From: Patescibacteria group bacterium
GTDB lineage: Bacteria; Patescibacteriota; Patescibacteriia; UBA10025; JAHIVO01
Direction: 5' to 3'
NCBI GenBank assembly: GCA_018816445.1
Contig: JAHIVO010000014.1
Coordinates: 1-38,879, forward strand
DNA length: 38,879 nt
The notes under the pieces are model-generated. The model was not told the origin of the DNA. It saw only the letters and a program-made list of their open reading frames with translations, and ran no database searches. Shown here in pieces: positions 26,549 through 35,455 of the stretch; position 1 is the stretch's first letter; each line of letters starts with the position of its first letter. The position numbers and the translations under genes are program-made.

Positions 26549-26935
26549 ATGCCGGGTAGTACTCAAGTAAAAAAGATTCTTATTGTGGATGATGAGGAGC
26601 CAATTAGGGTTTTTTTACGCAGTAATTTAAAGAATGAAAATATTAATATTCTAGAGGCGTCCAATGGTGAGGATGGATTGTCGTTGGCATTAAAAGAGCG
26701 GCCTCAATTAATCCTGCTTGACGTGATCATGCCCAAAATGCACGGCATTGAAGTATTGAATAGGTTGCGGGGAGATGAATGGGGTAAAAATGTGCATGTA
26801 ATTTTGGTAACTAATTACGCCCAGGATCCCAGAGTGGTTGAAGCTATTGATAAAGATTTATGTGAGTTGCTGGAAAAAGGCAGATCAACTATTGAAGACA
26901 TTGTCAGCCGGGTAAAGGATATTTTGGAAATTTAG
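26549..26935 (+). CDS. Stand-alone receiver-domain response regulator 4
   Basis: IVDDEEP, LILLDVIMPKMHG, LVTNYA, LLEKGRS (KSD replaced by KGR). Confidence 0.92.
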   Translation: MPGSTQVKKILIVDDEEPIRVFLRSNLKNENINILEASNGEDGLSLALKERPQLILLDVIMPKMHGIEVLNRLRGDEWGKNVHVILVTNYAQDPRVVEAIDKDLCELLEKGRSTIEDIVSRVKDILEI

Positions 26936-27080
26936 AATGTTGGATTATTATACTTAATGACTCATATATTGAATTGAGGTTTATTAAGGGTTTCTACTTT
27001 TATGCCATAAACAGACAGTTTTTTATATATTTTTATTATTGCCGTCCCTAATGTCTTTGCTGCGTTTTTGTTTTAAAGGG

Positions 27081-27109
27081 TTGATTTTTAAGCTAATTTT
27101 TGCCATAAT
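27081..27109 (+). promoter_or_regulatory. Predicted promoter upstream of the large Cys-rich membrane protein
   Basis: TTGATT-N17-CATAAT. Confidence 0.55.
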
Positions 27110-27148
27110 TACATTATAAGCTTAGTTTATTAGCTTATTTTGGGGGGT

Positions 27149-30100
27149 ATGCAAAACAAGAAAGTAAAATTATTATCTTTTTTATTATCTGCTCTATTTA
27201 TTGTAGTGGCTGGTTTTATTTGGTGGCAAACTTCTTTATTACTGGCTGGCGAAGTGAGAACTATGCAATTTGGCTGGGGATCCATTTGGGGCATGGATGA
27301 TATTTATCGTTTGACCATACCAGTGGATTATGGGGGATGCTCTGTCAGGGTCATTGGTCAAGAAGAATGCTATAGTAATTTAGACGGCCAGTCCGGCCCT
27401 TCAGAAGATTTAAAAACTACTGTTGACGGAAGCTGTAACAGCACTGCTTGCGAATTCAGCGTTGGCCCGGGCGAGGTGTTTGACATCACTTTTTCCAGCA
27501 CAGGTAGTTTAGACTGCAATCCTTCATATTATGATACCGTCACGGAGGAGTACCAGGTTTACAAGTTTGGTTATTGCGGTGATGGCAGATGCGGGCCAGG
27601 GCCATATGAAGTTGGAACGTGCGTTAATGGTGTAACTGTTGATGAGTCATGTTCAAATTGTTCGGAGGATTGCGGTCAGTGCACCCCAACTTTAAAAGAT
27701 GACGGTGCCAGCTGCTCGGCTGGCTCTGAATGCGCGGGGGGGTTTTGCGTACATAGTATTTGCCGGGCAGCGCCTTTTTATTTTGGTGATGGTTATTGTG
27801 ATAGTGATGAAGGCGAAGCTTGTGCAGATCCGTCTGTTCCTGATTTATGCTCACCGGATTGTGATACCTCGGGTACGCCATCTTCTGGATCAGTAGCTAA
27901 TGGTGGAAGTTGCTCTAGTGATTCTGATTGTACTTCGGGAAACTGCGGTAGTGGCGTTTGTTGCACGGATGGCACAACTTGCTGCCAAAAAGATGCTGAC
28001 TGCTGGGAAGAAGATACCTTTTGTTTATTAGAGCAGAGCAGTACTTTTGAAAAAAACGTTTGTTATTATAAATCTGATGACGGATTTTATGGATGTTCTA
28101 CGTGGCGTCAATGCAAGGGCGGTCATTGCGTACATAAGTACTGTCGCTCTGAACCTTATCATTGCGGAGATGGCTCATGCGATGCTGATTATGAAGATTG
28201 CAATTCCTGTTTAAGCGATTGCGGAGCCTACTCAGCACCAGCAGCAGAAGTGGTGCCATCAACTGAATCTGAGGAGACTACTACTGTAACAGTAACTGAG
28301 CCAGCCCCTGAGCCCGAAGCAGAGGAAGAAACAATTGATTCATCTGAATTAATTGAACTTTTAAAAGAGTATAAAGGCATTTTTAATTACTTAAATAAAA
28401 AAATTGACGTATCAGAATTAGGCCAGCTTAGTGTCAGTCCAGAGGACATGCATGAATCTATTGAATCGTTGGCTGAAGGCTATGTAGATACTGCCAATGT
28501 TAATAAAGGAGTTGAGCTGATAAAAAGTGCGATTGCGGCAGAGGAATTAGGCATTGCCGTTTATGAGGCTGAAGAGGAAATGGCCGAGATTTTAGCCGAG
28601 TCCAGCTGGGAATCATTAAGAGTTTATCTGTTTTATAAAATTAAAGCCTTAATTGCCAATCGCCTTGAGGCATTAGCTGACAATCCTGAGCTAAGCAGTT
28701 TTGTTGATGACTTTACTGAGACAGCAGAAGCAGTGTCAAAAGGTTCTGCTAGTGAAAATAAAATGAGTGATGAGGAGCTTCGGGAAATTCTGGCTAAAGT
28801 AGGGATTACAGATGAAAGTCAGGTTACGGAATTTATTAAAACTACTAATAATGCCGTTACTTATGCGGCGGGCAGCATCACACGTTTGTTAGATGAGATT
28901 GAGAGTACTGTACGCAGTAAATACATTGAGATTTACAAACAGATGTTTATCTCAAATTTTGAAGAAGCGATTTCCAGCCAGATTGTTTATTTCCAGGCTG
29001 GCTTGTGGCACCATGCAGAAAATTTAGACGATATAAAAAATGGCAGCACCCCTTACACTCAGTATGAGAATAAGATTAAGGCCATGCAGGATGAACTAGC
29101 TGTTCATAGAGATTTTGTTCTAGGCGGGGATAATGTTTTTGATAAGGTCCAGAACATGTCTGGTAAATTTATTAAAACTACTGAAGAGCTCGGCGCTTTA
29201 CTGGATCAGGCAGCTTTTGCCGGTAAGGCTGTTGATAAAGGGGCAAGTTTATTAAAAAAAGAAACCGCTTTTGAAGAAGTAGTTAATAAAGTAAAAGAAT
29301 ATAATGATGATTTGAATGATGCCTTAGAAGCTGCGACAGCGGTAATTGATGTGGCGGGCAAGTTTACTGAAAGCATGTTTGGCACTTACCAGGAAGCAAA
29401 AGTATACGGAATTTTCTTTAATGCATACAGTGACTGGTGTGATACAGTTATGGGTGATTGCGTGGCTGTATTACGGATACCAGGGACAGATTTAAAAGTA
29501 AATATTGAAGACGTTTATGAGCTGGGTAGGAAAGCAGGCACCGCGGTTGACTTAGTGGCTGTTAAAGCTGGATCCCTGGCTTATACTTTGGCGGCGGCAG
29601 CTGAAAATTTTACTAATGACGCGTTTGAAGCATTTTATGGGGTGGCAGAAACTGCCAAGGTGAAATTAGGGCAGGGCGAGAAGGTAATTAAAGAAATAAC
29701 TTATAAAGCTGTAGAAGGCGCAAGTAATCAGATAGCCGCACTATGCAAATGGGGTTCAAGCTGGTTTGGCTACAACGAGTCAGATGACTGGTTGATTCCA
29801 CGGGCTATGGCAGCTGAAAATCCCGTGATCGAATTAACATTAATTAACCCGGCTGGTGTAAGGTATCCTGGTACAATTACTTCTAATGGTTTGGGCTCAT
29901 ACGTGGTGGTTGATAATCCAAAAAGTGGTACTTGGCAAGTAGAAGTGTATGGCAAAGAGATTAGTGGAACAGAAGAAGTACAGTTAGCAGTCAATGCTGA
30001 TGAAATAAAGTCTGGCGAATCAAGATCTGGTGGAGATTTGTCAGGCAGTTTTTGGGACGGGATCGATTTTAATGATTTTCAGCAGTATCTCTGGGTCGGG

Positions 30101-30667
30101 GGAGTGGTTTTATTAATATTAATAGCTTTACTAGTTTGGAGAATTGTTAAAAGAAAGAAAAAGGGACAGTCCAGGGTAGAAAAAATAAAAGAAAAAGTCG
30201 GACCGGTTATTAATAAAATGAAATCTGATGAGCCCAGGAAAGAAGTTGATAAAGGAACGCGCCGTTTAAATTCCGTAAAATTTGTCTATTTATTTTTAAG
30301 TGGAATTGTATTTTTAATCACTGCAGTATTATTAACGTTTTTTAATATTAATTCAATTGATTATTCTTATGCCTGGGCTGGAGGTAATGCCGTGCTGGCT
30401 GCTTTATTTTTCTACTTATATTTTCTCGGACGCAAAAAAGAAGGCTTAAAAAGAAAAGTAATGCCTTTTGTTGTACTAGGAATATTTGTTGTTATAGGGG
30501 CGTTTGGAATTTTAATGCCGGATGACTTTGGCGATGAAGTGATTGACCTTTTTGACACTATGGTGCCGGCTTTTTTTACCCTATCTATTTTCATTATTTT
30601 TATTGCTGGAAAAATATTAGTTTGGCTATTACGAAAGATAATCCGTCGTTCCCCGAAAAATAAATAG
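27149..30667 (+). CDS. Large secreted/membrane protein with Cys-rich repeats, helical midsection and C-terminal TM helices
   Basis: N-terminal signal/TM (LLSFLLSALFIVVAGFIWW), repeated CGDGxCxxxxExCxxCxxDC and CxxxxxCxxGxCxxxxC units, C-terminal TM YLWVGGVVLLILIALLVW plus about four more. ATG at 27149 preferred over TTG at 27140. Confidence 0.85.
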   Translation: MQNKKVKLLSFLLSALFIVVAGFIWWQTSLLLAGEVRTMQFGWGSIWGMDDIYRLTIPVDYGGCSVRVIGQEECYSNLDGQSGPSEDLKTTVDGSCNSTACEFSVGPGEVFDITFSSTGSLDCNPSYYDTVTEEYQVYKFGYCGDGRCGPGPYEVGTCVNGVTVDESCSNCSEDCGQCTPTLKDDGASCSAGSECAGGFCVHSICRAAPFYFGDGYCDSDEGEACADPSVPDLCSPDCDTSGTPSSGSVANGGSCSSDSDCTSGNCGSGVCCTDGTTCCQKDADCWEEDTFCLLEQSSTFEKNVCYYKSDDGFYGCSTWRQCKGGHCVHKYCRSEPYHCGDGSCDADYEDCNSCLSDCGAYSAPAAEVVPSTESEETTTVTVTEPAPEPEAEEETIDSSELIELLKEYKGIFNYLNKKIDVSELGQLSVSPEDMHESIESLAEGYVDTANVNKGVELIKSAIAAEELGIAVYEAEEEMAEILAESSWESLRVYLFYKIKALIANRLEALADNPELSSFVDDFTETAEAVSKGSASENKMSDEELREILAKVGITDESQVTEFIKTTNNAVTYAAGSITRLLDEIESTVRSKYIEIYKQMFISNFEEAISSQIVYFQAGLWHHAENLDDIKNGSTPYTQYENKIKAMQDELAVHRDFVLGGDNVFDKVQNMSGKFIKTTEELGALLDQAAFAGKAVDKGASLLKKETAFEEVVNKVKEYNDDLNDALEAATAVIDVAGKFTESMFGTYQEAKVYGIFFNAYSDWCDTVMGDCVAVLRIPGTDLKVNIEDVYELGRKAGTAVDLVAVKAGSLAYTLAAAAENFTNDAFEAFYGVAETAKVKLGQGEKVIKEITYKAVEGASNQIAALCKWGSSWFGYNESDDWLIPRAMAAENPVIELTLINPAGVRYPGTITSNGLGSYVVVDNPKSGTWQVEVYGKEISGTEEVQLAVNADEIKSGESRSGGDLSGSFWDGIDFNDFQQYLWVGGVVLLILIALLVWRIVKRKKKGQSRVEKIKEKVGPVINKMKSDEPRKEVDKGTRRLNSVKFVYLFLSGIVFLITAVLLTFFNINSIDYSYAWAGGNAVLAALFFYLYFLGRKKEGLKRKVMPFVVLGIFVVIGAFGILMPDDFGDEVIDLFDTMVPAFFTLSIFIIFIAGKILVWLLRKIIRRSPKNK

Positions 30668-30678
30668 TCATTCGAGAT

Positions 30679-30708
30679 CACCCCTAGTTGTCGATTAGGG
30701 GTGTTTTT
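30679..30708 (+). terminator. Rho-independent terminator
   Basis: CACCCCTA-GTTGTCGAT-TAGGGGTG followed by TTTTT. Confidence 0.85.
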
Positions 30709-30722
30709 GTTATGTTTATTAC

Positions 30723-31361
30723 ATGAATAAAATCGTTGCCATCTACAAACCCAAGGGCCCAACTTCACATGATATCATTGATCAGTTGCGTAAAGTTACT
30801 GGCATTAAAAAGATTGGCCACGCCGGTACCTTAGACCCGCTGGCCAGCGGAGTTTTGGTAGTGGGTATTGGCCGTGAAGCTACAAAAAAGCTGGATCAAG
30901 AAGTTAAAAAAGAAAAGGAATACTTAGCTGTTGTACGGTTGGGTAGTTATAGTACTACAGATGATGAAGAGGGAGAAAAAACCCGTATTGCTGTACGAAA
31001 CATTCCAACTGCTAATGATATTAAAAAAGTATTACGTAAATTTATCGGGCAGATTAACCAAATGCCGCCGGATTACAGTTCAGTTAAAGTCAACGGCCGT
31101 CCTGCTCATCGGCGCGTGAGAAAGGGAGAAGTGGTTAAACTAGGACCGCGCCAGGTTGAAATAAAAAAAATTCAATTGTTAAAATACAATTGGCCGAATT
31201 TAGAAATAAGGGTTACTACTGGCCCTGGCGCGTATATCCGTTCTTTGGCCAGGGATATTGGCAGGGAATTAGAAGTAGGAGGTTATTTAGCCGATTTAGA
31301 AAGAGTAAGAGTTGGAGAGTTTGTAAAGGATAAAGCAAAAAGATTGAATTTAGTTGAATGA
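30723..31361 (+). CDS. truB: tRNA pseudouridine(55) synthase TruB
   Basis: YKPKGPTSHDIIDQLRKVTGIKKIGHAGTLDPLASGVLVVGIG; GPGAYIRSLARDIG. Confidence 0.95.
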   Translation: MNKIVAIYKPKGPTSHDIIDQLRKVTGIKKIGHAGTLDPLASGVLVVGIGREATKKLDQEVKKEKEYLAVVRLGSYSTTDDEEGEKTRIAVRNIPTANDIKKVLRKFIGQINQMPPDYSSVKVNGRPAHRRVRKGEVVKLGPRQVEIKKIQLLKYNWPNLEIRVTTGPGAYIRSLARDIGRELEVGGYLADLERVRVGEFVKDKAKRLNLVE

Positions 31362-31417
31362 AATAATTTTCATGGTTTCTTTTTTCGGAGAGGCTATTTT
31401 GTAGTATAATAAACTTA

Positions 31418-32305
31418 ATGGATAATAAGTATTATTTTATTGTAAATCCCATAGCTGGCAAGGGGAAGCATTTGTCTTTTTTACCGGAGATAAGCGAGTT
31501 TTGCAACAAAAATAAAATCCAGTTTGATATTGTCATTACCAAATATCCCCGGCAGGCGATTGAATTGGCCCGGCAGGCGATAGGCAAATACCAAGTAATT
31601 GTAGCTGTAGGCGGCGATGGTACAGTTAATGAAGTGGTAAATGGCCTGGCCCAAAGCCAGGCAACTTTAGGTGTATTGCCTATTGGCTCGGGCAATGATT
31701 TTGCTTATCAGCTTGGTTATTCCAGGAATTTGAAAAAAGACCTGAAAATCCTCTTGAAGAATAAGACACGAAAAATTGATATTGGTTTGGTAAATGAACA
31801 ACATTATTTTGTTAACGGCTTCGGGGTTGGTTTTGATGGAGAGGTGGCATCTAGAGTACGCCGCTTTTTAAAATATTCCAGTGGTTTTTTTGCTTATTTA
31901 ATGGCCGTCTTAAGAACCCTAGCTACATACAAGTTTCGTCAGGTAAGGGTCAGCTTAGATGATAACCAGATAATTAATAAAAAAATATTATTAATTGCCA
32001 CCTGCAATGGCACGACCTATGGCGGGGGTTTTAATGTGGCACCTAGTGCTAAGATGGACGATGGGTTCTTTACTATTTGCTTGATAGACAAGGCAGGCCG
32101 TTTTTATGCTTTGCGTAATATCCAGAAGATAGCCAGAGGTGCGCATATTAAACTGCCTATAGTCCATATGTATACCTGCAAGAAAATAAATATAGAATCT
32201 GAACATAACTTAATAGCGCAATACGACGGGGAGGTTATCCCGGCCGGCCGGACTTTTGAAGCTAAGATTTTACCTAAACAATTAATAGTAATTTCCAACG
32301 AGTAA
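31418..32305 (+). CDS. Diacylglycerol/lipid kinase family protein (DagK/YegS-like)
   Basis: YFIVNPIAGKGK, VAVGGDGTVNEVVNGL, LPIGSGNDFAYQLG. TATAAT at 31405-31410 places the TSS about at the ATG. Confidence 0.92.
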   Translation: MDNKYYFIVNPIAGKGKHLSFLPEISEFCNKNKIQFDIVITKYPRQAIELARQAIGKYQVIVAVGGDGTVNEVVNGLAQSQATLGVLPIGSGNDFAYQLGYSRNLKKDLKILLKNKTRKIDIGLVNEQHYFVNGFGVGFDGEVASRVRRFLKYSSGFFAYLMAVLRTLATYKFRQVRVSLDDNQIINKKILLIATCNGTTYGGGFNVAPSAKMDDGFFTICLIDKAGRFYALRNIQKIARGAHIKLPIVHMYTCKKINIESEHNLIAQYDGEVIPAGRTFEAKILPKQLIVISNE

Positions 32306-33276
32306 TGTCTAAAACAAGGCAGGAAAAAATATTAGAACAAGATCAGACCTTATCCTGGAATATTTTTTTAGGACTTATCCAGACTGTAGAAAGGATATTA
32401 AAACATGAACGTAAACTTGCTAAGGGCAAGATGCAAAATACTATTCCAAAAATTAAATCAAATAAGGAATTTTGTCATTTTCCATTTGTTTATTTACCCT
32501 ACCAAGGTACGGCTATATTTTTAGGAGATATTCACGGGGATTCAATGTCAATTTACCGTGTTTTAGCCCAGGAAAAATTTCTGCAAAAAGTAGAAAAAGG
32601 AGAAAAAGTATATCTCATCCTGCTGGGCGATTATGCTGACCGCGGCCAAGAAGATATTAGGACCTTGTCCTTGGTATTAAGCTTAAAATGGTATTATCGC
32701 AAGAACATCTTTTTATTGCGCGGTAATCATGAGGAATTTAACATGGGGCAGTACTACGGCTTGCTGGGGTCATGCATTAAAGAGTTTGGCTATGACAAGG
32801 GTCAGCTAGTTTTCAGTCGGCTCGTGCGCCTTTATGAAAGACTGCCTGGCATAGCCATTACCGCTAGCGGCATTGTTGCTGTACATGGCGGAGTGCCGGT
32901 TCATAACCTCCATTCATTGAGAGATTTAAATGACGAGGAAGAATTAACAGAAATGCGCTGGAATGATCCTGGCGAGGAAATTGATAGCTCAGTTTTTAAT
33001 TACAAGCGAGGGTGCTATTATTTATTTGGGAAAAATATTTTCAATAGATTTATGAAAACAATCGGCGGAAAAGTTTTAATCAGGTCGCATGAATATACCG
33101 CTGCAGGATATAAATTGATGTTTGATAAACGTTTGTTAACAATATTTTCCAACGGCGGAAAAAGTCCAGAGAGCGGATACAAGGATTTTATCCTTGAACC
33201 AAGATATGTTAAAGTTGATTTATCAAAAGAAATTAACCAATGGACATTGAGGCATTTACGAAAAATAAAATACTAA
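32305..33276 (+). CDS. PPP-family (eukaryote-like) Ser/Thr protein phosphatase / metallophosphoesterase
   Basis: GDIHGD, GDYADRG, LRGNHEE, VHGGVP, RSHEYTAAGYK, TIFSNGG; TAATG overlap with the upstream kinase gene. Confidence 0.9.
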   Translation: MSKTRQEKILEQDQTLSWNIFLGLIQTVERILKHERKLAKGKMQNTIPKIKSNKEFCHFPFVYLPYQGTAIFLGDIHGDSMSIYRVLAQEKFLQKVEKGEKVYLILLGDYADRGQEDIRTLSLVLSLKWYYRKNIFLLRGNHEEFNMGQYYGLLGSCIKEFGYDKGQLVFSRLVRLYERLPGIAITASGIVAVHGGVPVHNLHSLRDLNDEEELTEMRWNDPGEEIDSSVFNYKRGCYYLFGKNIFNRFMKTIGGKVLIRSHEYTAAGYKLMFDKRLLTIFSNGGKSPESGYKDFILEPRYVKVDLSKEINQWTLRHLRKIKY

Positions 33277-33361
33277 GATGTATAATCATGGAAATATCAG
33301 CCAAAGTGTGTTATAATAGGCAATAACAAAAATATCAGAATTATCAGTATTAAATATCAAT

Positions 33362-34423
33362 ATGCTTTCTGAAAAATTTCCTTTAGGATTAACATTTGAT
33401 GATGTTTTGCTGACACCAAGAGCTTCCTCAGTCAGGCTTCAGGAGGTTGGTTTGTCAACGTATTTAACCAAGAAAATCGTTATAAATATTCCAATTGTGG
33501 CAGCTGCTATGGACACAGTTAGTGAAGTGGCTATGGCTGTGGCTATCGGTAAGCTGGGCGGCATATCAATTCTTCACCGGAATTGCACAGTAAAGTATGA
33601 AGCGGATATGGTCAAGCAGGCAAAGAAAAGAAACGTAATAGTCGGAGCAGCGGTTGGACCGCATGATATTAAGCGGGCTATAGCACTTGATAATGCCGGA
33701 GTTGATGTATTAGTAGTTGATTGCGCGCATGCTCATAATTTGCGCGTAGTGCAGAGTGCAAAAAAAATAAAAAAATCGGTCAAGGCACAGGTAGCTGTCG
33801 GCAATATTGCTACCGCATCGGCAGCCCAGAAACTAGCTAGTTTTGCGGATGCCATAAAAGTTGGCGTTGGGCCGGGTTCAATCTGTACCACGCGAGTAGT
33901 AGCCGGGGTGGGAGTGCCTCAGCTGACAGCTATTATGGAGGTAGTTAAGGTGGCTAGGAAGTTCAAAGTACCAATTATTGCAGACGGGGGGGTACGTTTT
34001 TCAGGCGATATTGTCAAAGCTTTGGCTGCCGGCGCTCAGTGCGTTATGGTAGGATCAATGCTGGCCGGTACTAAGGAGTCACCGGGAAAATTGATTTATG
34101 TTGGCGGCAGGCAGGTAAAAATTTATCGCGGTATGGGGAGCCTAGGCGCCATGGATAAAGGCCAGTCCTCTGACCGGTATTTCCAGAAAGGGAATAAAAA
34201 GTACGTGCCAGAAGGCGTTGAGGGCGTAATTGAATATAAAGGCGGGGTAAACGAGGTAGTTTATCAGATGATTGGCGGTTTGCGCAGCGGCATGGGTTAC
34301 ATCGGCGCCCATACTATTAATGATATCCCAAAACAGGCCAAGTTTATCAGGATTACCAATGCCAGCCTTAAAGAATCTCATCCTCATACTATTACTATAA
34401 ATAAAAAAGCACCAAATTATTAA
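33362..34423 (+). CDS. guaB: IMP dehydrogenase lacking the CBS (Bateman) module
   Basis: [51 protein letters not shown] (Arg-Tyr flap); no insertion between [20 protein letters not shown] and VIVGAAVG. Confidence 0.93.
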   Translation: MLSEKFPLGLTFDDVLLTPRASSVRLQEVGLSTYLTKKIVINIPIVAAAMDTVSEVAMAVAIGKLGGISILHRNCTVKYEADMVKQAKKRNVIVGAAVGPHDIKRAIALDNAGVDVLVVDCAHAHNLRVVQSAKKIKKSVKAQVAVGNIATASAAQKLASFADAIKVGVGPGSICTTRVVAGVGVPQLTAIMEVVKVARKFKVPIIADGGVRFSGDIVKALAAGAQCVMVGSMLAGTKESPGKLIYVGGRQVKIYRGMGSLGAMDKGQSSDRYFQKGNKKYVPEGVEGVIEYKGGVNEVVYQMIGGLRSGMGYIGAHTINDIPKQAKFIRITNASLKESHPHTITINKKAPNY

Positions 34424-34453
34424 TTATACATTTTAAATTATAAATTAATTTAT

Positions 34454-35455
34454 ATGCCTAAAAAAACTCAAATACCACGCGCGGAATTACATGCCCATTT
34501 GGGCGGTTCAGTGGATCCGGCTATTTTGTGGTCTATTGCTCACCGTCACGGCATTAAACTGCCCAGCAAGGACTACTGGGATTTTGAGGATATGATTACC
34601 ATGACTGGCACGGAAACAAATCAGTCCCTGGATGATATGCATAATAATTTTTATTACTGGACTGAGTTAATCCAGTCATCGCCTGATACTATTGAAGAAT
34701 CAATTCGCAGTGTTATAGGGGGTGGCTACCGCAAGTGTAATTTAGTATTACAAGAGTTGCGCTATAATCCTATGTTTAGAAACCGCAGCGGTGAAAAAGA
34801 CTTGGATCATATAATTGTTGCTTCATTATGGGGATTAGACAGGGCTATGCTGGAATATCCTCAGGTAAAGGCTGGCATAATCCTAATGCTGGACAGGACC
34901 CTGACTTACAATCAAAATGCCATAATAGTTGAAAAAGCTATTCGTTATAAACCCAGTGGGATTGTAGGCATTGACCTGGCCGGTCCGCAGAGAAAATCAT
35001 TTTCCATAAAAAAACACTCCTCCCTTTTCAAGATGGCGCGCCACGCTGGTTTAGGTATAACCATCCATAGTGGGGAAGAAGGTAAGATCGATGAATTGCG
35101 CTACGTAGTCAACCACATTAAACCAGAACGCATTGGCCATGGGTTTTTATGTTATAAGGATAAGCAATTAATGAAGGATATTGTAAAAAATAATGCTACT
35201 CTGGAAATTTGTCCAACTTCAAACTTAAGGAATAATGTAATTAAGAATAAAGCTGAATTAAAAAAGATCATCCGTACTTTAATGATCAATAAGGTTAAGT
35301 TTACTATAAATACTGATGGCCCGGAAATGTACTGTACTAATTTATATGAAGAGCAGGAATTATTAAGAAAAGCGGGCATTTTAATCCAAGCTGATATCAA
35401 TCGGTGCACCAAATGGGCTTTTGAAGCATCCTTTGTTAAACAGGATAGAGTATGA
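34454..35455 (+). CDS. Adenosine deaminase-like amidohydrolase with atypical active-site motifs
   Basis: ELHAHLGGSV, IHSGEEG, RIGHG, EICPTSN, TINTDGPEMY; ATGA overlap with guaA. Confidence 0.88.
   Translation: MPKKTQIPRAELHAHLGGSVDPAILWSIAHRHGIKLPSKDYWDFEDMITMTGTETNQSLDDMHNNFYYWTELIQSSPDTIEESIRSVIGGGYRKCNLVLQELRYNPMFRNRSGEKDLDHIIVASLWGLDRAMLEYPQVKAGIILMLDRTLTYNQNAIIVEKAIRYKPSGIVGIDLAGPQRKSFSIKKHSSLFKMARHAGLGITIHSGEEGKIDELRYVVNHIKPERIGHGFLCYKDKQLMKDIVKNNATLEICPTSNLRNNVIKNKAELKKIIRTLMINKVKFTINTDGPEMYCTNLYEEQELLRKAGILIQADINRCTKWAFEASFVKQDRV

Noticed and set aside
24834-26935. CRISPR or other tandem DNA repeat array
   Set aside because: The apparent repetition is protein-level paralogy of receiver domains; no regularly spaced direct repeats were found in the window.
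33362-34423. GMP reductase instead of IMPDH
   Set aside because: Short length fits GMPR, but the [10 protein letters not shown] and DRYF flap features are IMPDH-type.
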